This document shows positions 6,304 through 15,392 of a stretch of 64,000 bases of DNA, piece by piece. The number at the start of each line of letters is the position of its first letter. Position 1 is the first letter of the stretch. The translations under genes were made by a program, and so were the position numbers. The DNA is from JAJUFS01 sp964599565 (lineage in GTDB: Bacteria > Pseudomonadota > Gammaproteobacteria > Natronospirales > JAJUFS01), in NCBI GenBank assembly GCA_964599565.1, contig CAZRFE010000005.1, positions 5,012 to 69,011 of the forward strand, in the 5' to 3' direction. Below the pieces are notes generated by a model. The model was not told where the DNA came from, did not search any database, and saw only the letters and a list, made by a program, of their open reading frames with translations.

Positions 6304-7080
6304 ATGCACCAGGAAACATGTTCTTCGCGTTACGGCACAGCGCCCGGGCAGGAAGGCGACCTTAACCTTCCGCACGGTGTGGCAGCGCCGCCGGTGGTGG
6401 TGTTGCTGCACGGCGGCTTCTGGCGGATGCCGTATGGGCGCGAGCAGCTGGATGCGGCGTCGAACGCGCTGGCGGCACGTGGCTATGCCACCTGGAACCT
6501 CGGGTACCGCAGGCTCGGGATGCCCGGCGTGGGCTGGGACGAGATCGGTGCGGATGTGCTGTCCGGCATTGCACACCTCGCGCAGTGGCGCGCGACGCTG
6601 GATCTTGGCCGGGTGTTCCTTGTCGGGCATTCCGCCGGCGGGCAGCTTGCCTTGTGGGCGGCGGCGGAGCGGCACCGCGTGCGGGCTGCGGGCATCAACG
6701 TTCGTGCGGCGATCGGTCTTGCAGCGGTTTCCGATCTCGAGGAAGCGTGGCGGCTCGGCCTTGGCAAGGATGTCGTGACGGAGCTGTTGTCCGGTACGCC
6801 GCATGATGTGCCGGCGCGTTGCGCGAATGCCTCGCCGATGGCGCGGCTTCCGCTCGGCGTGACGCAGGTGCTTCTCCATGGCGATGCTGACGATGCGGTA
6901 CCCGTGGCCATGTCGCGGCGTTACGTGCAGGCGGCTCGCATCGTCGGTGACGATGCGCGGCTGCACGAACTGCCGGGCATCGGGCACATGACGTTTCTTG
7001 ATCCCGCAAGCGCTGCGTTTGCACGGCTGTGCGATGTGCTTGCGGAACAGGTTGCAGCAACGGGCGAGGAACCCGCGTGA
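6304..7080 (+). CDS. Alpha/beta hydrolase, BD-FAE / kynurenine-formamidase-like
   Basis: 258 residues. Oxyanion-hole motif HGGFWR near residue 36, nucleophile elbow GHSAGG near residue 106, acid in HGDADDAVPV near residue 198, and catalytic His in PGIGHMTFLD near residue 230. This complete triad and the HGGxW motif place it with small esterases of the kynurenine formamidase / feruloyl esterase type. No signal peptide, so cytoplasmic. Its stop overlaps the start of a LysE-type exporter (TGATG), indicating co-transcription; a shared role in amino-acid or derivative clearance is possible but not shown. No kyn pathway genes are nearby. Confidence 0.8.
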   Translation: MHQETCSSRYGTAPGQEGDLNLPHGVAAPPVVVLLHGGFWRMPYGREQLDAASNALAARGYATWNLGYRRLGMPGVGWDEIGADVLSGIAHLAQWRATLDLGRVFLVGHSAGGQLALWAAAERHRVRAAGINVRAAIGLAAVSDLEEAWRLGLGKDVVTELLSGTPHDVPARCANASPMARLPLGVTQVLLHGDADDAVPVAMSRRYVQAARIVGDDARLHELPGIGHMTFLDPASAAFARLCDVLAEQVAATGEEPA

Positions 7081-7706
7081 TGATCGACTTCGCGTCCTAT
7101 GCATTATTCATTGCGGCGAGTACCGCGCTGATTCTCGTGCCTGGCCCCGCGCAGGCGCTCGTGATTTCCAGGACGGTGAGCGGCGGCGTTCGCGTGGGCA
7201 TGCTGACGGCGGTGGGCTTGAACATCGGCACGCTGTTCCACGCCTGTGCGGCGGCGTTCGGGCTTTCCGCCATTCTTGCGACCTCGGCGGTGGCGTTCGC
7301 GCTCGTGAAATACGCAGGCGCTGCCTATCTTCTTTATCTCGGCATTCGCGCACTGCGAAGCGCGAACGCACCGGTGACGGTGAAACCTGCCGGCGCGGCA
7401 TCGGGCGGACGGGTGCTGCGGGAAGCGATTGCGGTTGGCGTGCTGAACCCGAAGGTCGCGGTGTTCTTTCTTGCGTTCCTGCCGCAGTTCGTTGATCCCG
7501 CACGCGGCAACATCGTCATCCAGTTCCTGCTGCTGGGCTTCACGATGGCATTGCTCGATACGCTCTACGAATGCGCGCTTTCCTGGGGTACGCATCGCCT
7601 GCGGGATACGGTGTTCGCGAACCCGCGCTACCGCGCATGGCAGAACCGCATCTCGGGCGGTGTGATGATTGCACTGGGCGCGCGGCTTGCGCTGCAGGAG
7701 CGTTGA
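7080..7706 (+). CDS. LysE/RhtB family amino-acid exporter
   Basis: 208 residues, with the ATG overlapping the previous stop by one base. Five to six membrane helices and the family hallmark near the N-terminus (ILVPGPAQALVISRTVSGG), which usually reads PGP in LysE/RhtB proteins. The conserved second-half motif GVLNPKVAVFFLAFLPQFV is also present. These inner-membrane proteins export amino acids or homoserine lactones by proton exchange. The substrate cannot be told from sequence. Second gene of a two-gene unit with the hydrolase. Confidence 0.88.
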   Translation: MIDFASYALFIAASTALILVPGPAQALVISRTVSGGVRVGMLTAVGLNIGTLFHACAAAFGLSAILATSAVAFALVKYAGAAYLLYLGIRALRSANAPVTVKPAGAASGGRVLREAIAVGVLNPKVAVFFLAFLPQFVDPARGNIVIQFLLLGFTMALLDTLYECALSWGTHRLRDTVFANPRYRAWQNRISGGVMIALGARLALQER

Positions 7707-7737
7707 GCTGCGCGCACAACATTCACGCGAAAGAAAA

Positions 7738-7755
7738 GCCCCGCTCTCGCGGGGC
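7738..7755. terminator. Bidirectional terminator
   Basis: AAAAGCCCCGC-TCTC-GCGGGGCTT between the convergent LysE gene and the DUF5916 gene. It has A and T tracts that suit both strands. Confidence 0.8.
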
Positions 7756-7786
7756 TTCCTGCCGGTAGTGATGCAATACCCGATGC

Positions 7787-10066
7787 CTACGACCCGAACC
7801 GGTAGCTCAACTTGATGAGCAGCTGTTCGTCGTCTCGCAGGTTGAAGCTGTTGTCGAGCAATCCCCCGAAGCCGTCATCGCCGATGCCTTCTTCATATCC
7901 GCCGCGGCCGTACACGATGTACAGGTACGAGAGCGGCGCGAGTTCCAGGCGGTAGCGAACCTGCAGGCCGAAGTTGCGCACGCTGAAATCTTCGATGGGT
8001 TCATCGGTGGCGATGGCATCCCCGGACTCGACGCGGTAGCCCTGGCGCGCGCGCGCGTTGATGCCGATGGCCTGCACCTTGAGCCTGAGCTCCTGCCGGC
8101 TGCCGATCCAGTTGAAGCCGACATCAAGATGCGCCTCGCGGCCCTCGAAGCTGCCGATGAGATTTTCCTGCTGCCAGACGAGCCAGTCCGGCGTGTGGCT
8201 CGCGGAGGCGCCCACGTACATGTTGAATGCGTCGCTCAGGAAGTAGGTCGGTTCCGCGCTGATGCCGTAGCCGATGCTGTCGTTCCCTTCGAGTCCGCCG
8301 CTGAACGCTTCGACAGACACGCCGTAACCCCAGCGGCCCTTGCGCGGACGCTCGTACTCGAAGTACGCGTTGAAGCGTGAGGGAAGTTCGAGCACGCCGT
8401 TGCCGCGCGTGAGCAGATCATCGACGCCTGAGCTGTTGATGTTGATCTCCGCGTACTCGGAGCTGCCGTTGCGCAGCCTGCCGTCGCGGCTCATCCGGAA
8501 CTGGTGCATGAGGCGCTCGCCGTCTTCGTTGTACTGGCCGCTCATGCGCCAGCGCCAGTCCTTCGAGGAGTAGCGTGATTCGGCGGGCAGGTCGGTGAAC
8601 CGCTTGTTCACCTGCCAGTGTCCGTAGTTGAGGTCGTTGCGCGAAAGGTAACCGGCGTCGTTGATCTCGAGCGCGTCGCCGAAATGCATGCCGATCCACT
8701 GCTGGCGCCAGCCGTCATCCATCTCGTAGTCGGCCCAGATCGTGCCGCCCGCATCGCTGGTGTGCTGTCCTGCCTGCTCGATCTCGCTGTCGATCAGCCG
8801 CGTGCGCACATTCCAGCGCGGCGTCGGCCGCCAGTTGTGATCGACGCCGTACACCATGGCCGTGCGGTCAAGCAGCGGCCGGTCCACGTTCGTCGCCATG
8901 ACACCGATGTTGTGGTGACTGAAGTCGCGCACCAGCCGCACGGCGGAGAACGTGCGGCCCGCCTCGTGGTTTTCATCCGCCGTGAACAGGCCGTACTTGA
9001 ATGCGCCGACACTGCCGTTGAGCTTGAGCGCGCCGGCGATGTCGCCGGAGCCGCTGCCGTCGTCGGCAGGCCCGCCGATGCGCCGCGTGTACAGCAGCTG
9101 GCTGAAATCGGAGGGCGTGGTGAACTCGAAGAGTCCCTGGTTCTCCGTGAAGAACGGACGCTTGTCGCTGATGAACGTTTCCGTTGCATCGAAGTTCACG
9201 ACGAGATCGTCGCTTTCCACCTGGCCGAAATCGGGATTGAGCGTGGCGGTGAACTGCACCTGGCCGTTCGGTTTCCAGAAGATGTCCGCGCCGGCATCCG
9301 TTTCCGTGTCGTTGCTGATGTTGTCGTAGAGACCCGAGACATATGGCGTGATCGCGAGCAGCGACTGGCTGTAGCTCGTCACTTCAACCGGCGCAAACTC
9401 GGAGATGAAACGCGGACGCTCGAAGCTCGCAACCGGCCACGCCATGCGTTCGCCGGTCGTGCCGATGACGCGGTCGAGATAAAGCCGCAACGTGCGCGTC
9501 TCACCGTCCGCATCACGCATTGGCGCGATGTGCCACGGTATCAGCACCTCGACCGACCATGTCTCGTCGTCTCCCGTGACGGCATGGCTCCACAGGCCGT
9601 CCCAGTCGGCGTTGAAGCTCGATTCGTTGGTGATGGTGGCGTCATAGACGCCGTCCGTGGAGCTGACGGTGAAGTTGTAGGCGGTGCGGTGATCGCCGTC
9701 GAAATCCACCATCACGTTGATGCGGTCGACCTGCTCGTTGAAATCGCGCTGCACGCGCTGGTTGGTGCGCGGCGTCGACGGCGGTTGCGTGTTGTGAAAG
9801 GCGATCGCGAGGCCTTCGGGCGTGGCGAGCACCCAGGCTTGCGTGCGCAGTGATCCCGGCTCGCCGTTGAGCGGCTGCGTCTTGCGGAAGTCCGTGATGA
9901 ACAGGGCATCCCGCCATTCCTCGGTATCGATGTGTCCGTCGATCTCCACCGCGCCCGCCGCCGCGCTGAGCGGCAGCAGCGCGAACACCGCCGCGCGCCG
10001 CAGCAGCAAAGCGGGGTGGTGCGCCTTCGAGCGCGATGGGCTGTGCCTGTTCCTCCGCCGAATCAT
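7787..10066 (-). CDS. DUF5916 outer-membrane protein with N-terminal CBM9-like domain
   Basis: 759 residues; AGGAG lies ten bases before the ATG. After a basic start and a signal peptide ending near SAAAGAVE, residues 40-210 read as a carbohydrate-binding family 9-like domain (IDGHIDTEEWRDA at its start, typical of this fold). The rest is the DUF5916 region: alternating aromatic and polar strands with many Trp, Tyr and Asn residues, ending in LIKLSYRF with a terminal aromatic, as in outer-membrane beta-barrels. The conserved NPDFGQVESD and FFTENQGLFEF motifs support the family. Its ligand is unknown. It is monocistronic and ends in the terminator at 7738-7755. Confidence 0.85.
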   Translation of the reverse strand: MIRRRNRHSPSRSKAHHPALLLRRAAVFALLPLSAAAGAVEIDGHIDTEEWRDALFITDFRKTQPLNGEPGSLRTQAWVLATPEGLAIAFHNTQPPSTPRTNQRVQRDFNEQVDRINVMVDFDGDHRTAYNFTVSSTDGVYDATITNESSFNADWDGLWSHAVTGDDETWSVEVLIPWHIAPMRDADGETRTLRLYLDRVIGTTGERMAWPVASFERPRFISEFAPVEVTSYSQSLLAITPYVSGLYDNISNDTETDAGADIFWKPNGQVQFTATLNPDFGQVESDDLVVNFDATETFISDKRPFFTENQGLFEFTTPSDFSQLLYTRRIGGPADDGSGSGDIAGALKLNGSVGAFKYGLFTADENHEAGRTFSAVRLVRDFSHHNIGVMATNVDRPLLDRTAMVYGVDHNWRPTPRWNVRTRLIDSEIEQAGQHTSDAGGTIWADYEMDDGWRQQWIGMHFGDALEINDAGYLSRNDLNYGHWQVNKRFTDLPAESRYSSKDWRWRMSGQYNEDGERLMHQFRMSRDGRLRNGSSEYAEININSSGVDDLLTRGNGVLELPSRFNAYFEYERPRKGRWGYGVSVEAFSGGLEGNDSIGYGISAEPTYFLSDAFNMYVGASASHTPDWLVWQQENLIGSFEGREAHLDVGFNWIGSRQELRLKVQAIGINARARQGYRVESGDAIATDEPIEDFSVRNFGLQVRYRLELAPLSYLYIVYGRGGYEEGIGDDGFGGLLDNSFNLRDDEQLLIKLSYRFGS

Positions 10067-10234
10067 CCGGAATGATCTCCTGTTGTTGCCTGCTGGTTTC
10101 CTCGATCACGCGGACGCGATTCTGCCTTGAGACGCCGCGCATGGGGAGAAGGTTGGAATGAATGGTCTGGAATCGACCGCTGACGCTGCGAAGAAGTTCC
10201 CGTGCGCGCGGATGCCGGGGCAAGGCTTGAAAAG

Positions 10235-10861
10235 TCAACTTGATGGAAGATGGCGCATGGCATCGAGGAATGCCGCGCCATCCGAGGTAAACAACCACGC
10301 AAACGCCGCGGCATTGAGCAGCGCGGTTATCCAGAAGACAACCAGGAACGAAACCTTCCGCGTCTTGTGGCGCAGCACCTCCTGCGCAATAAGCGCACCC
10401 GGCCAGCCGCCTGCAAGCGCGAGCAGATGCAGATGAACTTCCGGGATTCTCCAGTAGCCGTTGCGCGCGGCGAACTTGTCGAGTGTATAGGCGAAGAATG
10501 TAGCGGCGCCCAGGACCGGATAAAGCAGGAAGATCTCGACCGGCAACCTGCCCGTGAGTGCAGGTATGGCTGCGGCGGCAACAAAAAGCATGGCGATTCC
10601 AGCACGAGGCGTGCTGTCCGATCTTCTTGCGTTTCCCGGGCTTCGCGACAGTGAACCGATACGAACGACATTGACGGCGCGCAAGCGGCCCTTGTTGTCC
10701 TTGCCGATGGCGTAGGTAACCGTGTCGTCCTGGAGCGGTCGCGAGCGCCGGTCCTTGAATGCGGTGATATGCGCGAAGACCCTGTGTCCGCCCTCGGTGG
10801 GCGTGATGAAGCCGAAGCCCTTGTCGTCTTTCCAGTCCGTTATCTTTCCGGTGTATCGCAT
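10235..10861 (-). CDS. Cold-shock domain fused to DUF1294 membrane domain
   Basis: 208 residues. Residues 1-65 are a cold-shock nucleic-acid-binding domain (GKITDWKDDKGFGFITP, the RNP-1-like KGFGFI; then HRVFAHITAF). After a basic linker, residues 85-200 carry hydrophobic helices and the DUF1294 signature (YTLDKFAARNGYWRIPEVHLHLLALAGGWPGA...HKTRKVSF). This fusion is common in proteobacteria and presumably tethers an RNA-binding module to the inner membrane; its job is not known. The start is the ATG giving MRYTGKI. It lies 38 bases downstream of the GNAT gene on the same strand. Confidence 0.88.
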   Translation of the reverse strand: MRYTGKITDWKDDKGFGFITPTEGGHRVFAHITAFKDRRSRPLQDDTVTYAIGKDNKGRLRAVNVVRIGSLSRSPGNARRSDSTPRAGIAMLFVAAAAIPALTGRLPVEIFLLYPVLGAATFFAYTLDKFAARNGYWRIPEVHLHLLALAGGWPGALIAQEVLRHKTRKVSFLVVFWITALLNAAAFAWLFTSDGAAFLDAMRHLPSS

Positions 10862-10899
10862 GTGCACGTACCAGGCGTGGTGTCGCCATTCAAGCATCA

Positions 10900-11540
10900 C
10901 TACACGGCCGCATCTTCCCCGAGTTCCTTCTCGTATCGCCACACTTCGACGGGAAATGTTCCACCGGTAATCGGTGTCGGGNNNNNNNNNNNNNNNNNNN
11001 NNNNNNNNNNNNNNNNNNNNNNNNNNNNNNNNNNNNNNNNNNNNNNNNNNNNNNNNNNNNNNNNNNNNNNNNNNNNNNNNNCTTCTCGTATCGCCACACT
11101 TCGACGGGAAATGTTCCACCGGTAATCGGTGTCGGGTAGGTCACCTTTCCGGTCCGGCGCCATCCGTGTCTTTCATAGAAGCGTTCCGCGCGGCTGTTGC
11201 CGATGGCGCAGGCGAGCCACGCCGTCGTCACGCCGCGCTCGCGCAGCGCGCGTTCCGCGTCCGCGATCAATGCCGCGGCCGTGCCCGTTCCGCGCGCGCT
11301 GGCATCGACGTACAGCTGGTAAAGCTCGTCCTCCTGCACGATGTGAAAGCCGAGCGCACCGCCGGCTTCCGCCATTCGCACATCAGGAAGTGCCTGCTCT
11401 ATGCGTCCTTCGAAACTCTCGAGCGTGCGGTACTGGGCAAGTTCCGCGGGAAGGATGTCCGCGTGTGCGTCCTGCCATCCGTCGTACCAGATGCGCGCAA
11501 GGGCGGTGATGTCATGCCGGCCTGCATTGCGGATGTTCAT
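10900..11540 (-). CDS. GNAT family N-acetyltransferase (split by a false assembly gap)
   Basis: A 100-N run at 10982-11081 interrupts the gene. The 55 bases on each side are the same sequence; collapsing them gives a continuous 161-residue protein ending WRYEKELGEDAAV. It begins MNIRNAGRHDITALARIWYDGW. It has the acetyl-CoA-binding pattern DASARGTGTAAALI near residue 85 and the C-terminal NSRAERFYERHGWRR motif, both standard for GNAT enzymes. The substrate is unknown. The apparent frame break is an artefact, since the 155 surplus bases are not a multiple of three. Confidence 0.85.
10982..11081. other. Scaffold gap (false gap with 55-bp duplicated flanks)
   Basis: 100 N. Positions 10927-10981 and 11082-11136 are identical, 55 bp each. 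This is what a scaffolder leaves when two contigs sharing a terminal 55-mer are joined without merging. Confidence 0.95.
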
Positions 11541-11545
11541 GGCAT

Positions 11546-12127
11546 TTATATTCCTGGGCGGCGGTCCGGCACGGAAAGATTCCGGATGTCGCCGGCGATT
11601 GCGGAAAGATCGTTGCCGAACTGGTGACCGCCTTCATCGAACGCCTGCACGGTGGCTCGCGGCAGGCGTTGCGCGTAGAGCGCGAGGTGCTCGAAGGGAA
11701 CGATTTCATCATCCCTGCAGTGATACAGGAAGATGCGCACGCGCTTTTGAAACCTGCTTTCGATGTCTTGCGGCAGTTCAAGCGTTTCATGGCCTTCGTA
11801 ACGCCAGCCTTCGCCACCCCAGAAAGGACCGCTCAACAGGAAGATGCCGGCAACGGCTTGCGTGTCGATTTCCGGCAGGCACCGTGCGAGGACGGACGCG
11901 CCCACGGAATGACCGACAAGAACGACATTGCCGTGCAGCGCTGCGAGTTCCTGCCGGATCTTCTCCTTCCACCGCGCATACGGCGCGTTCCCTTCGTCCG
12001 GCATCTCGGGGAAGTGAACGTCGTACCCGGCGCCGAGCGAATTTCGCAGGCTGTCGGCGAGTGCGCTGTCCTCGCGATGCGCGCCTTCACCGGCGCCCTG
12101 CACGAACAGAATCTGCGTTTCTTTCAT
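11546..12127 (-). CDS. Alpha/beta hydrolase, RBBP9/YdeN-like
   Basis: 193 residues. The start ILFVQGAGEGAHRED replaces the usual HG with QGAGEG, typical of RBBP9/YdeN-like proteins. The nucleophile is in VGHSVGASVLA near residue 72, the acid in CRDDEIVPF near residue 143 and the His in DEGGHQFG near residue 167. Small cytoplasmic serine hydrolases of this kind act on esters, but the substrate is unknown. It lies just upstream of the GNAT gene on the same strand, five bases apart, so the two are probably one operon. Confidence 0.82.
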   Translation of the reverse strand: MKETQILFVQGAGEGAHREDSALADSLRNSLGAGYDVHFPEMPDEGNAPYARWKEKIRQELAALHGNVVLVGHSVGASVLARCLPEIDTQAVAGIFLLSGPFWGGEGWRYEGHETLELPQDIESRFQKRVRIFLYHCRDDEIVPFEHLALYAQRLPRATVQAFDEGGHQFGNDLSAIAGDIRNLSVPDRRPGI

Positions 12128-12448
12128 GATGCGGCATCCATGATCGTCGACACGCCTGGCCGGTTGATGGCCTCGTTCAGCCTAGTCAGGCGGCTGGCGG
12201 GCTGCAACATGAAGTTGCAGATCCCGCATCGTCGCGTTACGCACTTGCACGGAAGGGAATTCAATCATGCGTGCTGATCGGTGCGGAACCGCCGTGGCTG
12301 CGGAAAGCGCCAGCGGTGCGCGCTGGCGCGCATGATGATGGCGCGCCGCTGTGCGATTTCCGCGGGGTGAATCACGGGTAGCAATCGCGCGGCGCTTTCG
12401 TATGCTCGGTGGACGCGCCGTCCGGCACTGCAAAAACAGAGAGACGCC
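12128..12448. other. Gene-free interval between divergent genes
   Basis: 321 bases between the divergent hydrolase (minus) and DUF2231 (plus) genes. Open frames here are short and lack ribosome sites. I see no clear promoter boxes or repeats, although promoters for both directions must lie within it. Confidence 0.5.
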
Positions 12449-12877
12449 ATGGCTGCCACCTATGACGAAGATCGTCGCGCCGTTCATCCGCTGCACGCGA
12501 TCCTGCTTGCGTTCCCGCTTCCGCTGTTCCTCGGTGCGCTGCTGAGCGATTTCGCTTACTGGTCCACCTACCACGTGCAGTGGCTCAACTTTGCGTCGTG
12601 GCTTATCGCAGGCGCGCTGCTGGTCGGTGCGTTCGCGCTGCTGTGGTCGGTGATCGATCTGGTGCGCAGCGGCGTTGCGCGCACGGTGCGACACATTATC
12701 CATGTCGCCGCACTTCTCGTGATGTGGATACTCGGTTTCATCAATGCGCTGGTGCACGGCAAGGATGCCTGGGCGACGATGCCGGGCGGCCTGTGGCTGT
12801 CGATCATCGTCACGCTGCTTGCGCTGGTTGCCGCGTGGATCGGCTATTCGGGACTGCGCGACCGGGAGGTGATGTGA
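12449..12877 (+). CDS. DUF2231 family membrane protein
   Basis: 142 residues with four hydrophobic helices. The start fits DUF2231: HPLHAILLAFPLPLFLGALLSD. Then come helices near residues 48-68, 80-98 (MWILGFINALVH) and 110-132. Members are four-helix inner-membrane proteins, some binding haem. Here the PLH motif with its His is present. The stop overlaps the ATG of the following PQQ-type lipoprotein gene, so the two are co-translated. A link between a membrane haem protein and a periplasmic sugar or alcohol dehydrogenase as electron acceptor is a reasonable inference. Confidence 0.85.
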   Translation: MAATYDEDRRAVHPLHAILLAFPLPLFLGALLSDFAYWSTYHVQWLNFASWLIAGALLVGAFALLWSVIDLVRSGVARTVRHIIHVAALLVMWILGFINALVHGKDAWATMPGGLWLSIIVTLLALVAAWIGYSGLRDREVM

Positions 12878-14166
12878 TGCGCACGAGACTTGTGATCGGC
12901 GCGCTCGTGCTTGCGCTCACGGCATGCAGCGATGAACCGCCGCCGCCGCAGTACGGCGCAAGCCCTGAACTGCCGGAACCGCAGCGCGGACTGTTTCCGG
13001 ACATGGTGATCTCGAAGCCGGCCGAATGGGGCGATGAAAAACCGACCGTGCCGGAGGGTTACACGATCGAGGCGATCGCGACGGATCTCCGCGTTCCGCG
13101 CCAGGCGCTCGTGCTGCCGAACGGCGACATCCTCGTGGCCGAAGGCTCGGGCGGCAATGCGCCGACATTGCGCCCCAAGGATCTCATCGCGAACCACATC
13201 AAGAAGCAGGGCAAGACAAACAGGAAGGGCGGCAACCGGCTCACCCTGCTGCGCGATGCGGACGGCGACGGCAGTTACGAAACGCAAACGACGTTCGCGG
13301 AGAATCTCAACGCGCCGTACGGTCTTGCGTTGATCGACGATGCGCTTTACGTCGCCAACCAGGATGCGGTGGTGCGTTTCGATTACCGCGACGGCCAGAC
13401 CGAGGCGAGCGGCTCGCCGGAGACCGTCACGGAGCTGCCCTCGGTGGTCAACCATCACTGGACGAAGGCGATGACCGCGAGCGCGGACGGACAGTATCTT
13501 TACGTCGGCATCGGCTCGAACAGCAACATCACCGAGCGCGGCATGGATATCGAGGCAAACCGCGCGATGGTGTGGCAGATCGATGCGAAGACGGGCATGC
13601 ACCGGCAATACGCAACCGGCCTTCGCAATCCCACCGCGCTCGCCATCCAGCCCGGCACGAACCAGCTGTGGGCGGCCGTGAACGAGCGCGATGAAATCGG
13701 CCCGAACCTTGTCCCGGATTACCTGACGTCCGTGCGCGAAGGTGCGTTCTACGGCTGGCCTTACAGTTACTGGGGCAAGAACGTCGATCCGCGCGCGCAA
13801 CCGCAGGATCCCGAAAAGGTCGCATCCGCCATCGCACCGGATTACAGCCTGGGCTCGCACGTTGCAGCACTCGGTCTTGCGTTCTCGATGCCGGCGATGG
13901 GCGAACGCTTCGCGGAAGGCGCGTTCGTCGGCGAGCACGGCAGCTGGAACCGCAGCGAACCTGTCGGCTTCAAGGTTGTCTTCGTGCCGTTTCGAAACGG
14001 CGAACCCGCGGGCGATCCCGTCGATTTCGTTACCGGGTTTCTCGATGAGAATGGCAAGACGCGCGGCCGGCCCGTGGGCGTGACCGTGGATCCGCGCGGC
14101 GCGCTGATCGTCGCGGACGATCTCTCGAACACGGTCTGGAGAGTCGCGCCACGCGATGGCGGTTGA
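12877..14166 (+). CDS. Sorbosone-dehydrogenase-like (PQQ-type) six-bladed propeller lipoprotein
   Basis: 429 residues. A lipoprotein signal (LVLALTACSDE) gives Cys near residue 17. The body has the pattern of the soluble glucose/sorbosone dehydrogenase family: GYTIEAIATDLRVPRQALVLP, DILVAEG, LRDADGDGSYE, LNAPYGLALIDDALYVANQ, VVNHHWTKAMTASADG, ATGLRNPTALAIQPGTNQLW, GAFYGWPYSYWG, HVAALGLAFS, GEHGSWNRSEPVG and RGRPVGVTVDPRGALIVADD. The conserved His and Arg positions fit PQQ or Ca binding. It would oxidise a sugar-like substrate in the periplasm. It is followed by a terminator 24 bases after the stop. Confidence 0.87.
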   Translation: MRTRLVIGALVLALTACSDEPPPPQYGASPELPEPQRGLFPDMVISKPAEWGDEKPTVPEGYTIEAIATDLRVPRQALVLPNGDILVAEGSGGNAPTLRPKDLIANHIKKQGKTNRKGGNRLTLLRDADGDGSYETQTTFAENLNAPYGLALIDDALYVANQDAVVRFDYRDGQTEASGSPETVTELPSVVNHHWTKAMTASADGQYLYVGIGSNSNITERGMDIEANRAMVWQIDAKTGMHRQYATGLRNPTALAIQPGTNQLWAAVNERDEIGPNLVPDYLTSVREGAFYGWPYSYWGKNVDPRAQPQDPEKVASAIAPDYSLGSHVAALGLAFSMPAMGERFAEGAFVGEHGSWNRSEPVGFKVVFVPFRNGEPAGDPVDFVTGFLDENGKTRGRPVGVTVDPRGALIVADDLSNTVWRVAPRDGG

Positions 14167-14190
14167 AGGCGTTCCCGATGCAATGAAGAA

Positions 14191-14208
14191 GCCCCGCGAA
14201 TGCGGGGC
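14191..14208. terminator. Bidirectional terminator
   Basis: GCCCCGC-GAAT-GCGGGGC followed by TTCTTC on the plus strand and TTCTTC on the minus strand (GAAGAA precedes it). It lies between convergent genes. Confidence 0.8.
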
Positions 14209-14262
14209 TTCTTCATGCGGCATGCGTTGCGATCGCAATCGCGCACGCTGCCATTGTTCTTC

Positions 14263-15180
14263 TCATGCTTCGCTGAGCGGCCGTTCGGTTGCGCGCTCCT
14301 CCGACGTGGAAGAAGAGACCGCGCTCGCACCGAGCGGAATGACGCGCTTTGCAGAAGCAGGCATCGAGCCTGTCATCACGAAGGCATCATCAAGGAAGAT
14401 GTCGTCCGGCGTGCCGGAGAGATCGTCGAGCAGCGTGGCGTAACGGAAGGCGGGATCGTACTTGCTGCCGCACAGCGACACCCAGCCGTCCTTGCCGCGC
14501 CGCCGCGCAACGTACGCGCACAGCTCAGCCACCTGCAGGACCTGCTGACCGTCGAGCGCGCGCGCGTGATCCGGGAAGAATGGAAAATGCGAGACGCCGA
14601 TGGAGCAGGTCACCGGCGCTGCATCGTCCGGGCCGACGCGAATCCCGCTTTCACGAACGCCAGCGAGTATTCTCTCGGCGATGATGCCGCCGTCCTTCGC
14701 ACCGGCCTCCGTTGCAAGTATCACGAATGCTTCATCGTTCCAGCGAATGACGTAATCCGAACCACGCGTCGCGCGGCCGAGTATCTTCGCGATGCGAACC
14801 CGCACATGGTCGGCGTGAACACGGCCGCCGCGCGCATCGATGTGAGCGACGTCATCGATGTCGACGAACAGCAACAGGTTGCCGCGCGGCGATGCGCCAT
14901 TGTTCTCGCGCAGCCGCAGGATGCGCGCGGTGTCGCGCACAAGATGAGATGCCAGGAAGTTGCGATTCGGCACGCCGGTGAGCGGATCGGTGAGACCTTC
15001 CTCGGCCAGTCGGCGGTTGCTTTCAAGCAGGCGTTCGTTCACAAGCCGGATTTCCGCGATGCGATCTTCGACAAGCATGGCCACGCGCGCATGGAAGCGC
15101 TGGCGACTGATGACGCCGCACGCGGCGCCGATCATGATCCCGAGCAGCGGCGGCATGACGTACATGAGAAAGAAATCCAT
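14263..15180 (-). CDS. Membrane-anchored protein with a degenerate GGDEF domain
   Basis: 305 residues. An N-terminal helix (residues 3-25) is followed by a coiled region (VEDRIAEIRLVNERLLESNR) and a GGDEF-type domain starting LTDPLTGVPNRNF. The metal-binding first motif is changed (VDIDDVAHIDARGG) and the signature reads WNDEAF at 147-152 instead of GG(D/E)EF, so diguanylate cyclase activity is unlikely. It may bind GTP or c-di-GMP or act as a scaffold. The C-terminus (residues 270-305) is a low-complexity tail. It is divergent from the AraC regulator gene. Confidence 0.8.
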   Translation of the reverse strand: MDFFLMYVMPPLLGIMIGAACGVISRQRFHARVAMLVEDRIAEIRLVNERLLESNRRLAEEGLTDPLTGVPNRNFLASHLVRDTARILRLRENNGASPRGNLLLFVDIDDVAHIDARGGRVHADHVRVRIAKILGRATRGSDYVIRWNDEAFVILATEAGAKDGGIIAERILAGVRESGIRVGPDDAAPVTCSIGVSHFPFFPDHARALDGQQVLQVAELCAYVARRRGKDGWVSLCGSKYDPAFRYATLLDDLSGTPDDIFLDDAFVMTGSMPASAKRVIPLGASAVSSSTSEERATERPLSEA

Positions 15181-15392
15181 CGCCGCCTGCCTGTATGCCT
15201 GCTTCGGTTGCGTGCCGCTGACCAGCGGGACTGTTGCAATGCACAGTCCCGCCCAGCGGCTCCCTGTCCCCCCGGTCCACCTTTCTCTAGCGTTTGGTTA
15301 ACATAAGCGCAGTCTTGCAGGACGGTGGAACGACGTCTTTAGCAGGGCGTCCACAATGTTTTGCGACGTGTCCGGCGACGCCCGGGGGGGTA

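Noticed and set aside
6197..6778. 193-residue plus-strand frame overlapping the hydrolase
   Set aside because: Arg/Ser/Cys-rich out-of-frame translation of the real alpha/beta hydrolase gene, which has a full catalytic triad.
8618..9853. 411-residue plus-strand frame opposite the DUF5916 gene
   Set aside because: Long because of high GC. Its Val/Arg/His-rich composition matches antisense of the DUF5916 gene, which has clear family motifs.
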